DNA of 64,000 nucleotides from HGM04593 sp045646965 (GCA_045646965.1 JAZRLR010000034.1:26239-90238), one strand, 5' to 3'; counted from the first letter of the stretch, positions 15,565 through 24,878 are shown. Made by a program: numbers and translations. Notes: generated from the letters alone by a model not told the origin.

Positions 15565-16830
15565 TTATTTCCCCAGCTCTCCGAGTTTCTCTCCTGTGAG
15601 TATGTGGGCCCAGCCGCCCTCCTCTGTAGGTGCTGTGAGCTTGAAGCGGGCTTTCTCCTGGAATACCAGAACAAAGTCGGAGCCGCCGAAGAGGAAATAT
15701 CCGAGCACATCGCCTTTCTTCACTTTGTCGCCTACCTTGAGGTGGGGCTCGAAATTCACCGATGCCACCTGCGACATACCTATGGGCATAACTGCCACAA
15801 GGCCATACTCCTCGGTTTCTATGATTGCAAGGCCGCGTGTCTCAATGCTCTGCCAGCCGGGCACGGAGCAATCCACGACGTACTGCTGCAAGGCTGGCTC
15901 CCAAGTGATTTTTCCACCCAGAGCGTCGTCGCCGGGCACCACGCGCAGCTCTTTTATGACACCGTCGAGCGGGAAGTGGTAGCAGTGATAGTCGTTGGCG
16001 TTGAGGAAGGCGTGGTAGAAGACTCCGTTGGCAAAGGAGTCGCAATAGGGGCTATCGGGGGTTATGAGGTTGCGCACCGAGTTAAAGACTCTCGATTTCA
16101 CAGCTATCTTGTCGTCGGTTATTATGTAGGAAGCGCTGTCGATGTCCCACACACCCTGTGGCACGCAGTCGCAGGGCGACGCCACCAACGCGTTATCCTC
16201 GGGCGAGGCTACGGGGCGCTGGTCGGGCGATTTCAGGCGGCGGGCAAAAAAGTCGTTGAATGATTTCCATTTGTCGGGTTCCTCGTACCACCCTTTTGTC
16301 ATTCCGAGTTCCTCCTGCTGCATCATAAGTTCCTCGTACTCTTTGTTCCACGATGCGGGCGACGACAGATACTCGCCCCAAGACTTGCAGTACTTAACCA
16401 GCCAATTGCGGTAGGGCTCGACATATTGCACCGAGTTTGTAAAGAAATTCTCGTTCTCGAGCTCCTCAAGGGGCATACAGTTAATAAAATAGCAGTAGCA
16501 GAGTGCCTGATACATTCGGCCAAACACGGTGGGCTGCCCGGGGCAGAAGATTACATCCCACGGCATAACTTTCTGCGAGTAATCGACAAAGTCGTAATAC
16601 TCCTCGAGCGACTGCACGGGGTTGGTACTCTTGTCGGGGTTTATCGCCTTGCCCTTCTCTATGGCCTTTGTAAGCAACGCCTCAAGTTCGGGGTTGCTCT
16701 CTACCATTTGCACAAGTTCCCGAGTTGTTTCGTTGTAATCCTTGCTTTTGGGCGCGCACGCAAAAAGCACTACCGACAACAGGGTGGCGCACAGATATGC
16801 CCACACCGAAAGAGATGAATATTTTTTCAT
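15565..16830 (-). CDS. Exported phosphatidylserine decarboxylase-like lipoprotein
   Basis: 421 residues. The N-terminus has a signal sequence with lipobox LFACAPKS (Cys25). An alpha-helical domain of about 170 residues precedes a PSD-type catalytic domain: FFARRLKSPDQRPV, ASPCDCVPQG, NDYHCYHFPLDG (the YHRFH-like active-site block), VNFEPHLKVGDKVKKGDVLGYF and FGGSDFVLVF. The usual self-cleavage site is LGST, giving a pyruvoyl group on Ser; here it is GGSD, keeping Gly-Ser. The cytoplasmic housekeeping PSD has no lipobox, so this is an exported paralogue of the kind that may act on PS or other decarboxylable substrates outside the inner membrane. A strong promoter lies just upstream (16847-16877). 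Confidence 0.78.
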   Translation of the reverse strand: MKKYSSLSVWAYLCATLLSVVLFACAPKSKDYNETTRELVQMVESNPELEALLTKAIEKGKAINPDKSTNPVQSLEEYYDFVDYSQKVMPWDVIFCPGQPTVFGRMYQALCYCYFINCMPLEELENENFFTNSVQYVEPYRNWLVKYCKSWGEYLSSPASWNKEYEELMMQQEELGMTKGWYEEPDKWKSFNDFFARRLKSPDQRPVASPEDNALVASPCDCVPQGVWDIDSASYIITDDKIAVKSRVFNSVRNLITPDSPYCDSFANGVFYHAFLNANDYHCYHFPLDGVIKELRVVPGDDALGGKITWEPALQQYVVDCSVPGWQSIETRGLAIIETEEYGLVAVMPIGMSQVASVNFEPHLKVGDKVKKGDVLGYFLFGGSDFVLVFQEKARFKLTAPTEEGGWAHILTGEKLGELGK

Positions 16831-16846
16831 AGCATATATTTTTTTG

Positions 16847-16877
16847 CAAAAATATAAATCTGTTAAGAAAGTGCAAA
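16847..16877 (-). promoter_or_regulatory. Promoter of the PSD-like lipoprotein gene
   Basis: On the minus strand TTTG (16874-16877), 19 bases, TATTTTTG (16847-16854): an exact Bacteroidota -33/-7 pair ending 16 bases before the ATG, so the leader is very short. Confidence 0.75.
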
Positions 16878-17078
16878 TTTATAGGCGGATATTTCAAGAA
16901 GAAGAGCACCCTGCCATTCTGCCCCACATTGCACATATTTATTTGTGCGAGAACGAAATAATTCCTCGAAAGGCTGTTACAGAAAAATATTTATTACTTT
17001 TACGCCGTGAGACGGGCGCCACACGCCTGCCACCTGCCTCCACCCGGCAGAAAATATACAAACACATAAGATATTATT

Positions 17079-18923
17079 ATGAAAAACTACCGTTTAACCC
17101 GTGTAAAAGAGATGTTTCTCTATTACACTTGCTGTGTGATAATCTTTTCAATAATCTTTTACTCCTACATAGGAGGCAGCAGCCTTGCCTCGTCGCTCGA
17201 CCTTGCAGGGTGGGCCTACTTTGTGACTGGAGCGCTGTCGCAAGCGGCTCTCTTTGCCCTTGCTCCTGTGGTGCTGTCGCTGCCCGCCCTACTGCTGTGC
17301 AAGAGACGCGCCCCCTTTGCTGTGACGCTTGTGGCCTCGTCTACCCTGCTGACCATATTTTTTATTGCAAACCAAATGGTATATGCGCTGTACCGCTTTC
17401 ACATAAACGGCTTTGTGATGGATATGCTCTTTGGAGGCGCGGCGGGAGATATCTTTCAGTTCGACACCGTGTTATATGTCAAGGTTGTGTCAATTGTGCT
17501 CTTTATAATAGCGGCAATGACAGGCGTGTGGCATCTGTGCCGCCTGCTTGTGAGAAAGTTCAACTACGCGGCGACGGTGCCCGTCATCTCTGTTCTGCTT
17601 GCGGCAACGCTCTTTGCACATCTATTTCACGCATACGCCGAGGCGGTGAGAATACCGAGCGTGACACGAGGTGCGGCGGCTATCCCCTACAACGCACCCC
17701 TCACAGCCAATACCCTGATGCGCAAGCTGGGCGTTGTGTCGAAGGAGGCTGCCACGGTGAACCTGCGCGGAGGCGAGGGCTCGGGCATAAACTACCCTAT
17801 GAACGACATAGTTTCGGAGGGCGACAGCGCGCACAAAAACATTGTGCTGCTGCTCATAGACTCGTGGAACCCTCGTGCCTGGACACCCGAGGTATTCCCC
17901 CACATAAGCAACTTCGCAGGCAAATGCTCGGCATATACCAACCACTTGAGCAGCGGTAACCGCACCATAGAGAGTATCATTGGAATGTTCTACGGCCTGC
18001 CGTCGTGCTACAGAGACATACTCGACGCCTCGGGCACACAGCCTGTTATGGTAGAACGTCTGCTTGCCGAGGGTTACGATGTGAAGCCCTATTCGAGCGC
18101 CACACTTGTGTACCCCCCGTTCGGCCGTATGCTCTTCTCGGGTGTGCCCAACCTGCGTGTCGAGTCGGAGGGAGAGACCGTGTATGAGCGCGACTGCGCT
18201 ATAACAAACGAGTTCATCGACTACCTCAATGGGGAGCACGAGAAACCCTTCTTTGCTTTCCTGTTCTACGACCTCGCCCACGGCTGTGAACTGCCCGCCG
18301 AGCGCAACCGCCCCTTTGCACCTGCGTGGGACTACCCCGACTACCTCGCACTCAATAACAGCACCGACGCAGAGCCCTTCTGGAACCTCTACCGCAACTC
18401 ACTTTTTCAGGTAGACTCGCTTGTGGCGCGTGTCCTCGACACCCTCGAGGAGAGAGATATGCTGCGCAACACTATGGTTATAATCACAGGTGACCACGGA
18501 CAGGAGTTCAACGAAAACAAAAAGAACTATTGGGGACACGGCAGCAACTACTCACCCGCACAGCTCCGCGTGCCTATGCTTGTGTTCGACGCCGACAAGG
18601 AGATACACACCCACACACACCGCACCACACACTACGACATCTCCACAACCATATTAAAGGATTATCTGGGCGTGAAGAACCCCGAGGAGGAGCTGGGCAT
18701 AGGCTACCGTATGGACGACAAGCGCAGCCGCGACTGGCACTTTGTGGGAAATAGCAATAAATTTGCTTTTGTAATAGACGAGAATATGAATATCGTGGAG
18801 AAGAAGCACCGCGGACACATCGAGGTGTTCGACAGCCTTATCAACCCCATAGACGATTTCAAGTACGACGTGGTTAAGTTCAATAACCGCATCCTTGACC
18901 AGAACCGTTTCTACAAGGATTAA
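17079..18923 (+). CDS. YejM/PbgA-like inner-membrane protein with sulfatase-fold domain
   Basis: 614 residues. The first ~190 residues hold about five membrane helices. From about 250 a periplasmic alkaline-phosphatase/sulfatase-fold domain follows: IVLLLIDSWNPRAW (metal Asp near 259), SSGNRTIESIIGMFYGLP (Thr at the nucleophile position, about 294) and VIITGDHGQEFNENKKNYWGHGSNYS (metal-binding Asp/His, about 470-490). This layout matches YejM/PbgA/LapC and LTA-synthase-type enzymes. E. coli YejM senses lipopolysaccharide and controls LpxC turnover; phosphoethanolamine and glycerol-phosphate transferases share the fold. Which applies here is open, though the metal ligands and Thr look intact. 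It diverges from the PSD-like gene, whose product also concerns phospholipids. Confidence 0.75.
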   Translation: MKNYRLTRVKEMFLYYTCCVIIFSIIFYSYIGGSSLASSLDLAGWAYFVTGALSQAALFALAPVVLSLPALLLCKRRAPFAVTLVASSTLLTIFFIANQMVYALYRFHINGFVMDMLFGGAAGDIFQFDTVLYVKVVSIVLFIIAAMTGVWHLCRLLVRKFNYAATVPVISVLLAATLFAHLFHAYAEAVRIPSVTRGAAAIPYNAPLTANTLMRKLGVVSKEAATVNLRGGEGSGINYPMNDIVSEGDSAHKNIVLLLIDSWNPRAWTPEVFPHISNFAGKCSAYTNHLSSGNRTIESIIGMFYGLPSCYRDILDASGTQPVMVERLLAEGYDVKPYSSATLVYPPFGRMLFSGVPNLRVESEGETVYERDCAITNEFIDYLNGEHEKPFFAFLFYDLAHGCELPAERNRPFAPAWDYPDYLALNNSTDAEPFWNLYRNSLFQVDSLVARVLDTLEERDMLRNTMVIITGDHGQEFNENKKNYWGHGSNYSPAQLRVPMLVFDADKEIHTHTHRTTHYDISTTILKDYLGVKNPEEELGIGYRMDDKRSRDWHFVGNSNKFAFVIDENMNIVEKKHRGHIEVFDSLINPIDDFKYDVVKFNNRILDQNRFYKD

Positions 18924-18943
18924 CCAAAAGGCGGCCAAATAAA

Positions 18944-18980
18944 AAAATCTCACTCACAGAGTTCTGTGAGTGAGATTTTT
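18944..18980. terminator. Bidirectional terminator
   Basis: AAATCTCACTCACAGA-GTTC-TGTGAGTGAGATTT, with A-tract on one side and T-tract on the other, between the convergent YejM-like gene (plus) and the small-peptide gene (minus). It can stop transcription from both sides. Confidence 0.88.
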
Positions 18981-18999
18981 TCTGTTAAGCGTAAAGGGC

Positions 19000-19167
19000 T
19001 TACTTGTTCCAGATGTCGCCCCACTGACCACGCTTTGCGCCGGCGAGCTGCTCGCTACCGCCCTCGCTATCCATATCAATCTTGATACGCTGGCTGTCAG
19101 CTGTCATAATAACATCACAAACTACTCTTGTAACCTCTGCCGAGGGAGAAATATATGTCTTTTTCAT
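19000..19167 (-). CDS. 55-residue peptide with RGQWGDIW motif, paired with the upstream giant protein
   Basis: Reading on the minus strand from ATG at 19167 to TAA at 19000 gives 55 residues starting MKKTYISPSAEV and ending AKRGQWGDIWNK. There is no signal peptide or membrane segment. The middle is acidic and polar (IDMDSEGGSEQ). The gene starts 13 bases after the stop of the 1761-residue secreted protein and is followed by a terminator at 18944-18980, so the two form a two-gene unit. A second peptide with the same architecture (62327-62503) follows the other surface protein with a type IX-like tail. Function unknown; a small partner, an adaptor or a modified peptide are all possible. I see no modifying enzyme or exporter nearby. 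Confidence 0.75.
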   Translation of the reverse strand: MKKTYISPSAEVTRVVCDVIMTADSQRIKIDMDSEGGSEQLAGAKRGQWGDIWNK

Positions 19168-19180
19168 AATATCTTATTTA

Positions 19181-22100
19181 TTAATATATTACTTTTTCAC
19201 CATTTACTACATAAACGCCTTTGACGGGCTCCTCTACAGGACGACCGAAGAGGTCATAAGCCTTGGTATCGGCAGCAGTGTTCTCAACCTCCACAATGTC
19301 GGTTGTACCGCTGAAGCGGAATGACAACGCGCTTGCAACTGCATCGGTAACGCTCATATACATCTTGAAACCGTTGATGTATGTACCGGTGTACTTGCGC
19401 ATTGCAACACCGAGAGGCTCGCCTGCCGCTGTCTGCAAGGTGAAGGGGTTCTCAACCTCGCTTGCAGCGATTGTCTCAACGCCTCCAATGAGTACGTTAT
19501 TCTCAACAGGTGCCACATCGTTTGTTATAACGAAGTTGTATGTGCCTGCAGCAGCCTGAATAACCACAGCTGTCTCGGCGGGGATTGTACCCTCGAGTGC
19601 AGTGAGGTCGATGTACTCGTCGTTGCGGATTGCGATATATGCCTCAACACCCTCGGGGATTGCGAGAGCCACGGGAGTATAGAGAGTAGTGAAACCTACG
19701 CTACCCACCTTAACGGGGAGCACCTTAACCTCCTCGAGTGTCCAGTCGCTACCTGTTGCGTCGGCTACCACGCTTGTGGTGTTGCTGCGGAGATAAGTGC
19801 TGTCGGTTACCATAACCTTCACAGTACCCTCTGTTGCACCCTTCTGGAAGTTAGCGCAGTTGCCTGTGCTACCTACCTCGAGGCCGCAGTTGCTGCCGTC
19901 GATGTTCAGGAACTTACCGTTGGCAAATGATATGAACTCGCTGTCGCCGTTGAGGTAGAACACTGAATTCACGTCGGCGTTGGCATCCATAGCAAGTGTC
20001 TCGCCCGAAGCGTCAGATGTAACGCTGTTGTCGCCGTCGGTGAGACGGTAGAACTTGCCTGTCTCCACCTCAACGCTGTTGTCGATACCGTCGAAAACAA
20101 ATACCGATGAACCGGGGAGAGTGATTGTGAGCTCTGCATCGATGTCAATGGGTGTGTTCACGGGGAGACCGTTGAAGCCTGACACTGAAGTCTGGTCGTC
20201 AAATGTGTGTACGAAGGTGATGGTTGTCTTCACATAGTCGGGGATATCGAGAGCCTCACGCAAAGTGAGTCTGATATTCTGTGAGCCGTTGGCACCGTTA
20301 CGCAATGTGAGGACAGCCTTCTTGGCATTCCAAGCAGCCCAACCGTAGATTTCACAATTAACACCAGTCCAGGGGTTACCGCCCACCCAGTGAATATCGG
20401 GGAGTACATCGGCGTTGTCGCGCTGCCATCTCATACACTCGGCGATGTCGCCCCAAAGAGCACCATTATTGATACTGTTTGTAAGATCGTAATCGTTGTA
20501 GAGCTCTACCATACCAGAACCGCAAGCGAAGGCACAACGAAGCTCGTTGAGTACGTTCTTGTAATCGATGTTTCTCGAAGCGTTCCATCCACCACGGTTA
20601 GTGTCGGAGCTATTGTCGGCGTTACCTGTGAGCATAAATCCGTGAGTCATCAGGGTGTTGATGGGACACAAGGGTGAGTTCTGCACAAAGTTCTGATATA
20701 CGAGACGGTCGCGGTATGTAATCCAGTTCTCACGGTCGTTAGAGTTGTTACCTGTAGTACCGTAGTCCTTCTCCTGACGCCATACAGCATCGGTAAACTG
20801 GAACCAGAAGGGAGAAGCCCAAGTACCTACGGTTGTATTGAGGAACACATCCTCTTTGATGCTACGCAATACACGCTCGGCCATAATAATAGCCTCGGCA
20901 TCCTCCTCACCCGAAGAAATAGACATATCGGGACCTGTTGCAGAGAACAAGCTGCTGATACCGTCGAACTTAAAGAAGCGGAAGTCGTAACCGTAGTTAT
21001 GGAGAAGGTTTGTCACAGCTGTCACAAATACATTGTAGTAGTTGGGGTTACTCAACTTCATACCACCTCTGTTCTCGCTGTTCCAGTAGCTACGACGATA
21101 GCCACCGCTTGTACCGTAACCACCTACAGGGCCCAACCAAGCACCCTGGCCGGCGCCCATAAGACGACCGATAGAGTCCATACGAGTGAAACCGTTGGGG
21201 AAACCGGTGTGGAACTTCCACTCACCATAAGCATCCCAGCCGTCGTCCCATACAAATGCGTAAGGAGCCTCGTTGTACTTGTCAAAGAGCTGTGTCTTCC
21301 ACTCGGCAAGAATGGGCAAACAATCTTCCTCGGTCATATTCTTGTACTCCTCACCGGGACCATAGTTGTTGTGGTTGATATTAACCTCATACCAAGAGAC
21401 GTATATGGGAACTGCACGCCAGGGCACTGCACGCTCGCGCTCGCTGTATGCAAGGAATGAACGACGAGCCTGTCCAGGGGCAATGAGGCCCACTACAGAG
21501 GCTACATTCCACTCTGTGCCTGATGCAAGAGTTACCTGACGACGCCACAAACCTGTGATGGGTGTTGTAGCGGGGGCAATGAGGTGCAATGTGTAATCTA
21601 CCTTCAAAGAGATAGTGATATTACCGTTAGAGTTTATATTCTCGGCGTTGTTTGCGAAGAAACGGATAGTATAAGTACCGGGTGCAAAGACATTCATCTT
21701 GTAGGTATTATTCACATCGCTGTTTCCTGTCTCGCCGTAGTGATAGTCGTCCAAAGCTACGTTGCCCACATTGTCGATGATATCGATACCAATAGGCAGA
21801 AGTTTGTTATTACCACTTGTGTAGTCGAAGAGTACGCTCAATGTACCGGCCGACTTGATGGTTATCTGCTGCTCGATTACGCGGGTATTGGCGTCGGTAC
21901 AACCAAGCTCGTTGATACGGTTGGGAACCTCGTCGGCCGAGATGGTCTTCCAGGTAGCGGGAGCCCAAGTCTGCGAAATGATCTCATCGTCGTCGATGCT
22001 GCCGAGAGAAGGAATCTCGGTGAGCGAGAAGGTGATGTTTCCGTTGGTATTGGTACCGCCGCTGTTCTTGTCTACAACGAGTCTCACCTTGTAGAAGCCT

Positions 22101-24466
22101 GTCTCGGGCACCTTCACTGTGTAGGTAGCGTTTACAGTGCGACCACCTGCAAAGCCTGCGTGATAGTCGGTAGAGAGAACATTGCCGTTGAGGTCGTACA
22201 ATACCAAGCCCATAGGATGCAAGCCGTGGCTACCGCCTGTGTATGCATAAGAAACAGAGAGCTTACCCGACTTGATGCTGTAGGTGTAGTCGATGTACTG
22301 TATGCTTGCGGGAGTTGTCTCGCTGCTGGTTGAGTTGTTATAGGCCTTGAGGTCGGCGGGAGCCTCGTTCCACACGCTGAAGCCTGTCCAAGACGAAGTC
22401 CACTGCTTGGTGAGTCCCTGCTGTGCTGTAATACCCTCAATTGCGTTGTATGTAACTGTGATTTCACCGTTGGTTACGCGACCGTCGTTATATATATAAT
22501 CGGTAATGTAACGCAACTTGTAGATACCAGCCTCGGGAACATATACATTATATGTAACTGTGCTGTTTGAGCCTGTGAAGCCGTTTTTGAACTCCTGTGC
22601 CACAACGTTGCCATCTACATCGATAACCTGCACGCCGAGTACATAGAGACCGTGGCTGCCGCTTGTGTAGTCGAAGAGGACATCGAGACGGCCCAAGCCC
22701 ATATTGTAGTAGCCTGTATCCTTGTATTTCTTTGTACCACGATTTGTTGTACTGCCGGGGAGATTTCCGCTCCAGTCGTTGAAGCCTGTCCAAGCCTCAA
22801 CCCAGTTGTCGCTCATTGTGGTATTTGAAGCGTCGATAGAACCAACTGTGGTAACGCACTTTGTAAATACATAGTCGGAGCACCACTGACCGTCGTTGCG
22901 GGCTGTGCCGTTCTGATTGAACGAAGTACCGTCTACCTTGATAACCATATATTTACCGCCGCTTGATGTGGGGTTGTAGAGTGAGAACGCACCGAACTCG
23001 CTTACCACTGCATCGTCGCGCAACTCAAAGCTGTAGTGCTCGTCGGCTGCTGTTATTGCACCGGGGTTGTAAGAGAGGTATTTACCTGTACCGTTCTTCA
23101 GATACCAAGCGTTTCCGTTGGCCTCGAGTGTCCATTTGTAGTTTGCGCTATCCTGGAGAAGTGCCGCAGAAGCTTTGAGAGCACCGTTCTCATCGATGTA
23201 CAAGTTGTACTTTGTCATAGTGCTACCGCTCTTTACATTTGCGGCAATGTAATATGTCATACCGCTCTCAAGAGTAAACACTCTGTCGCCTGTTATCACA
23301 TCGCCGCCACTCTCTACATACTCTGACACTTTGGGAGATACATAGGGAGTTGCTGTAGATGCAAGGTCGTGTACGAAGCCGGGGATGGTAACTTTTTTGC
23401 TGTAAGAGATGGTACCCCTGCTGCCGAAGCCCTCACCTGCGCCTTTATTAGAGACAAAGAAACGCACCATATATGCACCTACCTCGGGGATATTGATGGT
23501 GTAGTCGCGGTTTGAGTGAGAAGAACCTGTAGAACCGTAGTGGTAGTCGTGGCTTATTATGTTGCCATTTACATCGACGATGTCCACACCGAGAATCTGC
23601 AATTTGTTATTACCACCTGTGTAGTTGAACGAGATAACCTGCTCACCTTTCTGGCGGAACACGAGATAGCCACGTGAACCGTAAACATTGCCCGAACCAT
23701 ACTGGCTCATAGAGGTGATAGCCTCGGGGATTTCGTTTATCTGGGGCTCCCAGCTCCACGATGCTTCGCCGTCCCACGCTTTGAAGACAAACGACTCGAG
23801 GTCACCTACCTCACCTGCGGTGTTCAAGCCCATAGGAGTCTCGAGACCTGCAAAGAGTTTGTCGCTGGCGATAACTGCACCGCGTGTGTTACCTACTACT
23901 GCGGGAGCCTTCTGGCCGTCGTGGTTCTGCACGGTGTACATCATAGGTGTGATGCCGTACATATTGATACCTGCATCGCCTGTGTTTCTGATATCCAGTT
24001 CGGTGCGCAGATAGTGTGAACCGTCGCGCAACACTGCACGCCACTCTACCTCGAGACCGTTGCTGTGAGCAAATGTGGCAACGAGCTGCTTACCATTGAA
24101 ACGGCGGGCTGCCTTAACCGCATCGGCGTCACCGGTGAGGTCTTCCATAGCCACGTTACCCACGAGGGCAAACTGTGATGCGGGAATCTCGGTGCCGTCG
24201 GCAAGCTGCACCTTGAAAATCTCGGTACCGGGGAGGAGGTCGAGTGCCTCGCAGCCATTGAATCTCAAAGTGTCATTGACAACTTTGAAAGACGCCGAAA
24301 AGAGGTCGTTCGATAGTGTGTACACACCGTTCGACGCGCTCACGCAGGCTGCTCCGGGTTGCTTCTTCTGCGGGAACATAACCGTCTGCTCCTGTGCCTG
24401 CGCATAAGCGCACACAAGCAGAAACATCATCGCCACAGAGAAAAATCTTTTGCAAATAGATTTCAT
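19181..24466 (-). CDS. Giant mosaic secreted glycosidase (clan GH-D/alpha-galactosidase-like) with type IX-like tail
   Basis: 1761 residues from the ATG at 24466 (MKSICKRFFSV); the open frame to 24493 lacks a good start. Signal peptide to about residue 25. N-terminal beta-supersandwich region to about 240. A beta-sandwich repeat (Y-G-S-G-N-N/S-K-L/H-G-L, DxxGNxxxxxxHxG) occurs four times, near 268, 588, 735 and 878. Ricin-like beta-trefoil regions lie at about 388-545 and 1468-1590. The catalytic barrel spans about 950-1400, with WDDGWDAYGEW (about 1075) and RFFKFDGISS (about 1169); the Asp of KFDG is the expected nucleophile by analogy with GH27/GH36. A shared ~170-residue C-terminal module ends YDLFGRPVEEPVKGVYVVNGEKVIY-like, close to type IX signals. 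The exact glycoside family and substrate are not recognised. Confidence 0.7.
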   Translation of the reverse strand: MKSICKRFFSVAMMFLLVCAYAQAQEQTVMFPQKKQPGAACVSASNGVYTLSNDLFSASFKVVNDTLRFNGCEALDLLPGTEIFKVQLADGTEIPASQFALVGNVAMEDLTGDADAVKAARRFNGKQLVATFAHSNGLEVEWRAVLRDGSHYLRTELDIRNTGDAGINMYGITPMMYTVQNHDGQKAPAVVGNTRGAVIASDKLFAGLETPMGLNTAGEVGDLESFVFKAWDGEASWSWEPQINEIPEAITSMSQYGSGNVYGSRGYLVFRQKGEQVISFNYTGGNNKLQILGVDIVDVNGNIISHDYHYGSTGSSHSNRDYTINIPEVGAYMVRFFVSNKGAGEGFGSRGTISYSKKVTIPGFVHDLASTATPYVSPKVSEYVESGGDVITGDRVFTLESGMTYYIAANVKSGSTMTKYNLYIDENGALKASAALLQDSANYKWTLEANGNAWYLKNGTGKYLSYNPGAITAADEHYSFELRDDAVVSEFGAFSLYNPTSSGGKYMVIKVDGTSFNQNGTARNDGQWCSDYVFTKCVTTVGSIDASNTTMSDNWVEAWTGFNDWSGNLPGSTTNRGTKKYKDTGYYNMGLGRLDVLFDYTSGSHGLYVLGVQVIDVDGNVVAQEFKNGFTGSNSTVTYNVYVPEAGIYKLRYITDYIYNDGRVTNGEITVTYNAIEGITAQQGLTKQWTSSWTGFSVWNEAPADLKAYNNSTSSETTPASIQYIDYTYSIKSGKLSVSYAYTGGSHGLHPMGLVLYDLNGNVLSTDYHAGFAGGRTVNATYTVKVPETGFYKVRLVVDKNSGGTNTNGNITFSLTEIPSLGSIDDDEIISQTWAPATWKTISADEVPNRINELGCTDANTRVIEQQITIKSAGTLSVLFDYTSGNNKLLPIGIDIIDNVGNVALDDYHYGETGNSDVNNTYKMNVFAPGTYTIRFFANNAENINSNGNITISLKVDYTLHLIAPATTPITGLWRRQVTLASGTEWNVASVVGLIAPGQARRSFLAYSERERAVPWRAVPIYVSWYEVNINHNNYGPGEEYKNMTEEDCLPILAEWKTQLFDKYNEAPYAFVWDDGWDAYGEWKFHTGFPNGFTRMDSIGRLMGAGQGAWLGPVGGYGTSGGYRRSYWNSENRGGMKLSNPNYYNVFVTAVTNLLHNYGYDFRFFKFDGISSLFSATGPDMSISSGEEDAEAIIMAERVLRSIKEDVFLNTTVGTWASPFWFQFTDAVWRQEKDYGTTGNNSNDRENWITYRDRLVYQNFVQNSPLCPINTLMTHGFMLTGNADNSSDTNRGGWNASRNIDYKNVLNELRCAFACGSGMVELYNDYDLTNSINNGALWGDIAECMRWQRDNADVLPDIHWVGGNPWTGVNCEIYGWAAWNAKKAVLTLRNGANGSQNIRLTLREALDIPDYVKTTITFVHTFDDQTSVSGFNGLPVNTPIDIDAELTITLPGSSVFVFDGIDNSVEVETGKFYRLTDGDNSVTSDASGETLAMDANADVNSVFYLNGDSEFISFANGKFLNIDGSNCGLEVGSTGNCANFQKGATEGTVKVMVTDSTYLRSNTTSVVADATGSDWTLEEVKVLPVKVGSVGFTTLYTPVALAIPEGVEAYIAIRNDEYIDLTALEGTIPAETAVVIQAAAGTYNFVITNDVAPVENNVLIGGVETIAASEVENPFTLQTAAGEPLGVAMRKYTGTYINGFKMYMSVTDAVASALSFRFSGTTDIVEVENTAADTKAYDLFGRPVEEPVKGVYVVNGEKVIY

Positions 24467-24589
24467 AGCTTTAATTATTAATAGGTTAAACATTTTTGAG
24501 CATAGAATCCATAATACAAAAAATGGCAGATAGTATAACTATCCACCGACGAGGCCTTGGCGAGCCCATATATATACACACACGCTCAA

Positions 24590-24690
24590 CTCCACGCTTT
24601 TAGAAGGCGTGGAGAGACGCAATCACTATTCTTTCTACTTTAAACCGCCAAGTTTGATGGTATTACCCACCGGGGCATAAGCCCCCATCA
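24590..24690 (-). other. Structured 5' leader of the giant glycosidase gene
   Basis: Between the predicted promoter (24729-24736) and the ATG at 24466 lie about 255 bases of untranslated leader. On the minus strand it contains a possible three-way junction: CCATCA/TGATGG-type closing arms at 24685-24690 and 24655-24660 enclose GGGGCTTATGCCCC (24672-24685) and GGTAATACC-type (24659-24667) hairpins. A strong hairpin follows, CTCCACGC (minus-strand sense) with GCGTGGAG (24590-24614). I do not recognise a known riboswitch or ribozyme consensus. The rest of the gap (24740-24870) is AT-rich with no gene. Confidence 0.45.
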
Positions 24691-24728
24691 GATAGATAGC
24701 GTTATTGCACAATTCTTGTAATATGCCG

Positions 24729-24736
24729 CAAAGGTA
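24729..24736 (-). promoter_or_regulatory. -7 promoter box for the giant glycosidase gene
   Basis: TACCTTTG on the minus strand, an exact TAnnTTTG match. The region 20 bases upstream is T-rich (ATTT) without a perfect TTTG. It would start a transcript near 24723 with a leader of about 255 bases. Confidence 0.5.
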
Positions 24737-24878
24737 ATACAAATAAATTGATTATTAAATATTTTATTATATAATTTTATATATAATAACCATTGCTATA
24801 GTTTCTTAAATAAAGGCAAATGCTGCAAAAAAAGAGCGCAGAAATAGCTGTGACGCCACTTGGCAAAGGGGTGAAAAT

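Noticed and set aside
24640..24700. Possible hammerhead ribozyme in the leader (CTGATGG next to a GC hairpin)
   Set aside because: The required GAAA core segment and the third stem are missing.
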